Of a DNA stretch of 64,000 nt, positions 60,049-64,000 are shown in pieces. Below the pieces are notes generated by a model, which was not told the DNA's origin, made no database searches, and saw only the letters and a list, made by a program, of their open reading frames with translations. Numbering within the stretch: the first letter of the stretch is position 1; the number at the start of each line of letters is the position of its first letter. The translations under genes and the position numbers were made by a program. This DNA is from Durusdinium trenchii (taxonomy: Eukaryota; Sar; Dinophyceae; Suessiales; Symbiodiniaceae). Where the stretch lies: assembly GCA_963970005.1 (NCBI GenBank), contig CAXAMN010021551.1:995782-1059781 (forward strand), written 5' to 3'.

Positions 60049-60389
60049 CGAAAGCAGGTTGATGTGTTCTGAGATATCCGGTTCTTTAGATGAATCTTAG
60101 GCTGCAACTATTGCCAAATGAATGATGTGCAAAAAATGGCCATGGTCCGCACGGCATCATGCTATGTGCAAGCTTTGGCGTATTTCAAGTGGTTCTCCAG
60201 ATGTCTTGCACGCAATCTCAGGCATACAGTATCGCAAAACGCCTTACACCACGGCTATTCGTCACATCTCTTGATCCAAGCACAGGTCAGCACGTCGCCT
60301 CCCTCTACGTGGGTTTGTCTCAAAACAAGGTCCCAAAAGCACCACGTGGCAAATGACAGCTGTGCTCCTCTGGTGACACCCGCCCAACA

Positions 60390-60570
60390 CGCCTCCGCTG
60401 GTGTTGCCACTGGAGAGGTTCGCAGCCGCACGGTGGTCCACCAGCAGTTCCAAGCCTCGCACATCCACCTGGACCGGACCCAGGTCGCCGGTCGTCGCCG
60501 CAATCGTCGCCGTTCGGGCAGAAGCCGTTGGATCTGCGGTGGGGGAGAACGACGTCCCTGTGGTTCTTCT
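60390..60570 (-). CDS. Probable exon, unrecognised protein
   Basis: The minus frame reads ARTATIAATTGDLGPVQVDV and continues RGLELLVDHRAAANLSSGNT. The beta-rich pattern is plausible coding; a Pro/Thr-rich lead-in precedes it. Confidence 0.45.
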
Positions 60571-60774
60571 GGGAGGGGTCATTTGTTTGTTAGCTGAAAG
60601 CAGGCCGGTGGTGAAGAAAAAGGTGCAGCAGCAGCACATGGTCGCCTCACTGCCAAAATAGCAAAAAAATGCAAACATTTGTGAACTCTCAGGACTCTGA
60701 TGGAACATCAACACCTGGGAGCCCTAAAGGAGGCAAGAAAATGATACAAGATTGACCCCTTGTAGGCCTTGTAG

Positions 60775-60912
60775 GGATCCCTTTCCCGGTTTCAGTGCTT
60801 CATGATGCTTGGTGCCCGCCTGAGCCTCTAAGAAGACCTTCAGCGGCGTGAGGCCGCCTCGGTGGTTTCGGGTTTGGGCAGCGAAGCAGATTCGAGACCA
60901 GTCAGGATGGAT
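60775..60912 (-). CDS. Probable exon, unrecognised protein
   Basis: The minus frame reads HPDWSRICFAAQTRNHRGGL and continues TPLKVFLEAQAGTKHHEALK. The spacing of small and hydrophobic residues is faintly ankyrin-like, but one unit is not enough to assign. Confidence 0.45.
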
Positions 60913-61339
60913 CATCCATCCTGATCATCTGGACATGTTGTTTGACCCGATCAAAGCCCTGCACGGGCTCTTTTCTTTGTTCAACTCTTCGATGTTCCAT
61001 GTACCGGATCCCTAGGAAAGTCGGCTCAGCAACCTCCTTCAATCCCCCCAAAAGCTCATGGACCTTCTGTCGGCTGACCGGTTGACGGTGGTCTGTGCCA
61101 TAAACTGAGTGGCAGTGAAAGAGATGAGTCTTGCGCCCAATAAACGCAGGTGGACAGTCCTGAAACTAGCAAAAGAGTCTAGCGATTGCCCACTGAGTTA
61201 GAAAGAAAATGATATCTGATATCAACAACCCTTCTGACATGGGATCTCCTACTACCCTGGCTGAAAACGAAACATTCACTCTACACCATTTGGCTTTTAC
61301 TTTGACCTACCTCTTGGGCTACACGTGCTACACATGACC

Positions 61340-61560
61340 AATATCCAACCAGTCCCGAACTCGGCGTCGCTTCGTCAGACGACGACTGATCCGCCCAGAG
61401 GCCGTGCAACAGCGCCGCCTTCCGCACCTCGGCTCCGAAGCACCGAAGACGACTTCGATGCAACGGCGGTTCGGGCCACTGCGATTCTGTTGTTGGTCGC
61501 CATGTCCCATCAGACTCCAAAGGGTTTCCGTTCCCCAAAACACGGAAACCAGATCTCACG
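61340..61560 (-). CDS. Possible exon, several frames open
   Basis: All three minus frames are open over much of this stretch. The preferred reading is QWPEPPLHRSRLRCFGAEVR, then KAALLHGLWADQSSSDEATP. Low confidence because GC-rich sequence gives open frames by chance. Confidence 0.25.
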
Positions 61561-61884
61561 GCACAAGCCCACTTCAACCAACGGTTGGGAGGTGATGTGG
61601 AACATCCGAAATCCCCGGGGCCCCCCTCCGCTCCGCGCGGTTCAACAGGCGGCAAAAAACGCATCACGTCACACCACCGGACCGAGGCACATGCGAGGCA
61701 GACAGCTCTAAGCCTCGGTCCTGAAGCCAATACAGCGCCTCAGTCGCTCACCAAGAAGGGAGGTGCGGCTGGCTTGACGAAGTCCAAAAAGAACGGGCAA
61801 ACCACTTGGATTGTTGGTCGGAATTGGCCGGATCATCTCCACATTTGTGAAGACCTACTCATTTCATCTGGACACATCTCTTCG

Positions 61885-62075
61885 CCGTCTCCCCCAAGGG
61901 TCGTTCAGCGGCACCGTTCGGTTCGTGTTCAACACGGGGCCGGTTTGCCGTTCGGCTCGCGCCTCCACCACTTGGTTCACTGGCCAAGCGTGTTGCCTCA
62001 AGGCCGCTTCCAGCAGCACCTCCCTCAGCGCACCGTCCAAGCGCGCCTCCGCTGCCAAGGAGCCTCACGCGGAAA
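61885..62075 (-). CDS. Probable exon, helical
   Basis: After an AG|G acceptor the minus frame reads AAEARLDGALREVLLEAALR and continues QHAWPVNQVVEARAERQTGP and VLNTNRTVPLNDPWG. The helical start and mixed end are typical coding sequence. The preceding segment (62090-62180, MRTTAFRALAETVALDVELR) may be the upstream exon, but the gap between them is too short for a normal intron. Confidence 0.5.
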
Positions 62076-62492
62076 AAGAAAATGCTCGTAGTTCGACATC
62101 GAGTGCGACGGTTTCCGCCAGGGCGCGGAAAGCGGTTGTTCGCATCGAGCGGATAAAGGGGGCAGCGGGCAGAGCTCTGCTTTCAAACAACGAGGTGCCA
62201 TCCTCGTTCCACAAAATATTCCAAGCAGTCACTAGCATGTAACTTCCTCATCTAAGGAGCGTTCACAGTGATGTTGGGGTGGCAATGGTTGCGGTTTACA
62301 GTTGTAGATATTTGTAGCCATGGATAGTTATATAGTCGGTCGGAGCACCCTTTGGAATCATGGTGTTATGATTACAACAAGCTCTTGGTTCTTCACCCAC
62401 ATCCTCCTCCTCGTCAGCATCATCTTCACCATCATGATTGACACCATCCATCTGATAATTCAATATATTTCACAGGATTCCAGCAAGCACAG

Positions 62493-62625
62493 CGTCATCA
62501 TCCAGTGTTCATCGAGTCGCTGGGCTGTACAGGTTCCCCCTCCATCGGCAGCAGCTCGCCGTCGGCATCACCCTCGAACACACGGCGCAAGGTGGGGCCT
62601 GGGAAGCAGAGGTCGACATATCCAA
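62493..62625 (-). CDS. Probable last exon, acidic
   Basis: The minus frame reads VDLCFPGPTLRRVFEGDADG, then ELLPMEGEPVQPSDSMNTG and a TGA. A stop after ordinary residues suggests a gene end here. Confidence 0.5.
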
Positions 62626-63139
62626 GCTATTCAATAGGTTGACATAAGAGAGGCAAAGGGCCCTCAACACCGCAGTAGACTCACTAGATGGAAGTTTGAG
62701 CCTGGGACAAGCTGTTGTTGAGCTCGCTTGATGGTGTGACATCATTGTTATAGGCAGGGGTGGGCCACTTTGGCTGTTTCATGTTGAACTTAGCAGCACA
62801 AACACCTGAAGCACCTATTTTTGAAGTTGTCATACTTTGAGCAAACAACCATCACTGAAGTTGATGTGAGGATATTTGTAAGCCCATGTAGATCTGTGCC
62901 GCCAATCAAAAGAACACACGCTAGAAGCAACCCGGAAATGTCAGACTTTGTGGGTCAGAGAATCAACAGGGAAAACTGTGTTGACATTGCAGCAATGAAT
63001 ACCCATCAGCATTCACAAACAGACCAAAGGCAAACCGTTTATAAATGGCAGGCTGGGAGCAAATGTCCTTTCCAAACTTCCAAACAAAGCCCTGTTATCC
63101 ACACTCCTCTCCACTCCACCCATCGCGCCCACTCCCTGC

Positions 63140-63345
63140 CAATCGCCATCCCAGCCACCGGTCACTCGCTGCAGCTTCCACCGCCAAGCACTCTCCGCGC
63201 GCTGCCGGTCCACCGCCCAGGCACCTTCCAGCTCCAGCCGCGAGGCCTCCGCGCGGGCGTGGCGCCAGCAGTCCTCCAAGGCGATGCAAACCTCCTGGAG
63301 CAGCGCTGCCCACGGAGAGATGGGGGGATGATGAAGCAGGGTGAT
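63140..63345 (-). CDS. Probable exon, Ala/Arg/Trp-rich helices
   Basis: The minus frame reads AALLQEVCIALEDCWRHARA, then EASRLELEGAWAVDRQRAES and AWRWKLQRVTGG. It shows strong helical character; the GC-rich third codon positions are like those of the COG2 exons. The family is not recognised. Confidence 0.5.
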
Positions 63346-63784
63346 CCCTGCACGATCCTGCAAGGGTGGCAACGACCAAGTGGCAACAGAAAAAAATGCT
63401 CCCCTGGAAAAAGCCTTCTGAAGCTCTTGTCCTATATGTACCTTGTCTCGTGGTTGGACATCGAGATTGATGCTTGGTGGGCGGGGCTGCCTCAAATTGT
63501 CCACAACAGATCAGTTTCCATCTGGACTTTATCTTGGGTGCGGAAGGATCTTGAGTCTTGTATTTTGAGTGATGTTCTGCACAATGGATTCCAAATCAAC
63601 GAATGCTTCCCATCCAAAGCCGCAACTTGAAGCCAGTCCTTGGGATACTGCCTCAGTCGGGTCAAATACACCACAGGGATGGACCTTTCTGTGATCAAGA
63701 ACCAACAAGGAACCTTGAAAACTGAATCTCTGTGCTACCAATTTGATCAGGTTTGGGGAAATAGGAAGAAATGTTTAACCCCAT

Positions 63785-63985
63785 GCACCCCAGCAGAATC
63801 AACTAGAAACTTCCAGTGCGGCGTGCTCTCAGGGTCCCTTCTGGTTTCCGTGTTGAGATACACCCGCACACTGCATACCTCTACATTGTCAGCTGTGTCC
63901 CATCTCCTGGCGGATCCGTTGGGCAGGTCCGTCAGCATCTGGAAAGCAATCCTCTTTCTGATACCATCTTGTCTGAGCTCCAAAA
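63785..63985 (-). CDS. Probable exon, partial at the window edge
   Basis: The minus frame reads QDGIRKRIAFQMLTDLPNGS, then ARRWDTADNVEVCSVRVYLN and TETRRDPESTPHWKFLVDSA. It is varied, protein-like sequence. It may run past the right edge of the window. A short further candidate (YPKDWLQVAALDGKHSLIWN) lies near 63580-63650. Confidence 0.55.
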
Positions 63986-64000
63986 TTATCAGCAGACAAC

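Overview
This is eukaryotic nuclear DNA. I read it as a dinoflagellate genome, most likely of the Symbiodiniaceae. The evidence is: many short exons separated by introns of about 100-1000 bp; introns whose donors are GT, GC or GA in similar numbers; acceptors that are nearly always AG followed by G; every gene I can support lying on the minus strand (a one-way gene block); an intronless gene with a possible spliced-leader remnant; and many short inverted-repeat elements and microsatellites. Nothing bacterial, organellar or viral was seen. Coordinates are on the + strand; minus-strand genes read from high to low coordinate.

Layout, left to right. 0.7-9.9 kb: scattered probable exons of one or more unrecognised minus-strand genes, one with an EF-hand. 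10.5-12.3 kb: probable exons, the last ending in a Lys/Asp-rich repeat tail. 14.5-20.6 kb: probable exons, several coiled-coil, with two copies of a small inverted-repeat element and an ATTAGGG tract. 21.3-24.6 kb: an unassigned 200+ residue reading frame with an embedded 17-base hairpin repeat, and exons of other minus-strand genes. 25.8-34.4 kb: a 16-exon COG2 gene (conserved oligomeric Golgi complex subunit 2) whose reading phase closes across the exons. 36.0-38.1 kb: exons of an unrecognised gene. 38.9-39.5 kb: an intronless, probably plastid-targeted PDZ-like protein. 39.8-42.5 kb: further unassigned exons. 42.9-47.8 kb: 11 exons that join in phase into one protein with a CIA30-type domain followed by an MsrB-like domain. 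48.5-49.5 kb: possible upstream exons of that gene. 51.1-54.9 kb: a seven-exon gene for a 712-residue protein that I cannot place. 55.0-55.3 kb: a 60-bp tandem repeat. 55.4-59.1 kb: a two-exon gene for a 1,176-residue protein with a faint resemblance to hAT transposases. 59.9-64 kb: probable exons of further minus-strand genes.

The joined genes serve ordinary cell functions: Golgi tethering (COG2), redox or assembly work (CIA30/MsrB) and a plastid-type PDZ protein. The two genes between 51 and 59 kb differ from the rest: long exons, mostly GT donors in the first, and bordering CATTAGCGT-type repeats. They are the best candidates for a mobile or lineage-specific system. Exon joins were made by eye from reading phase and splice-site dinucleotides; I had no transcripts and ran no database search.
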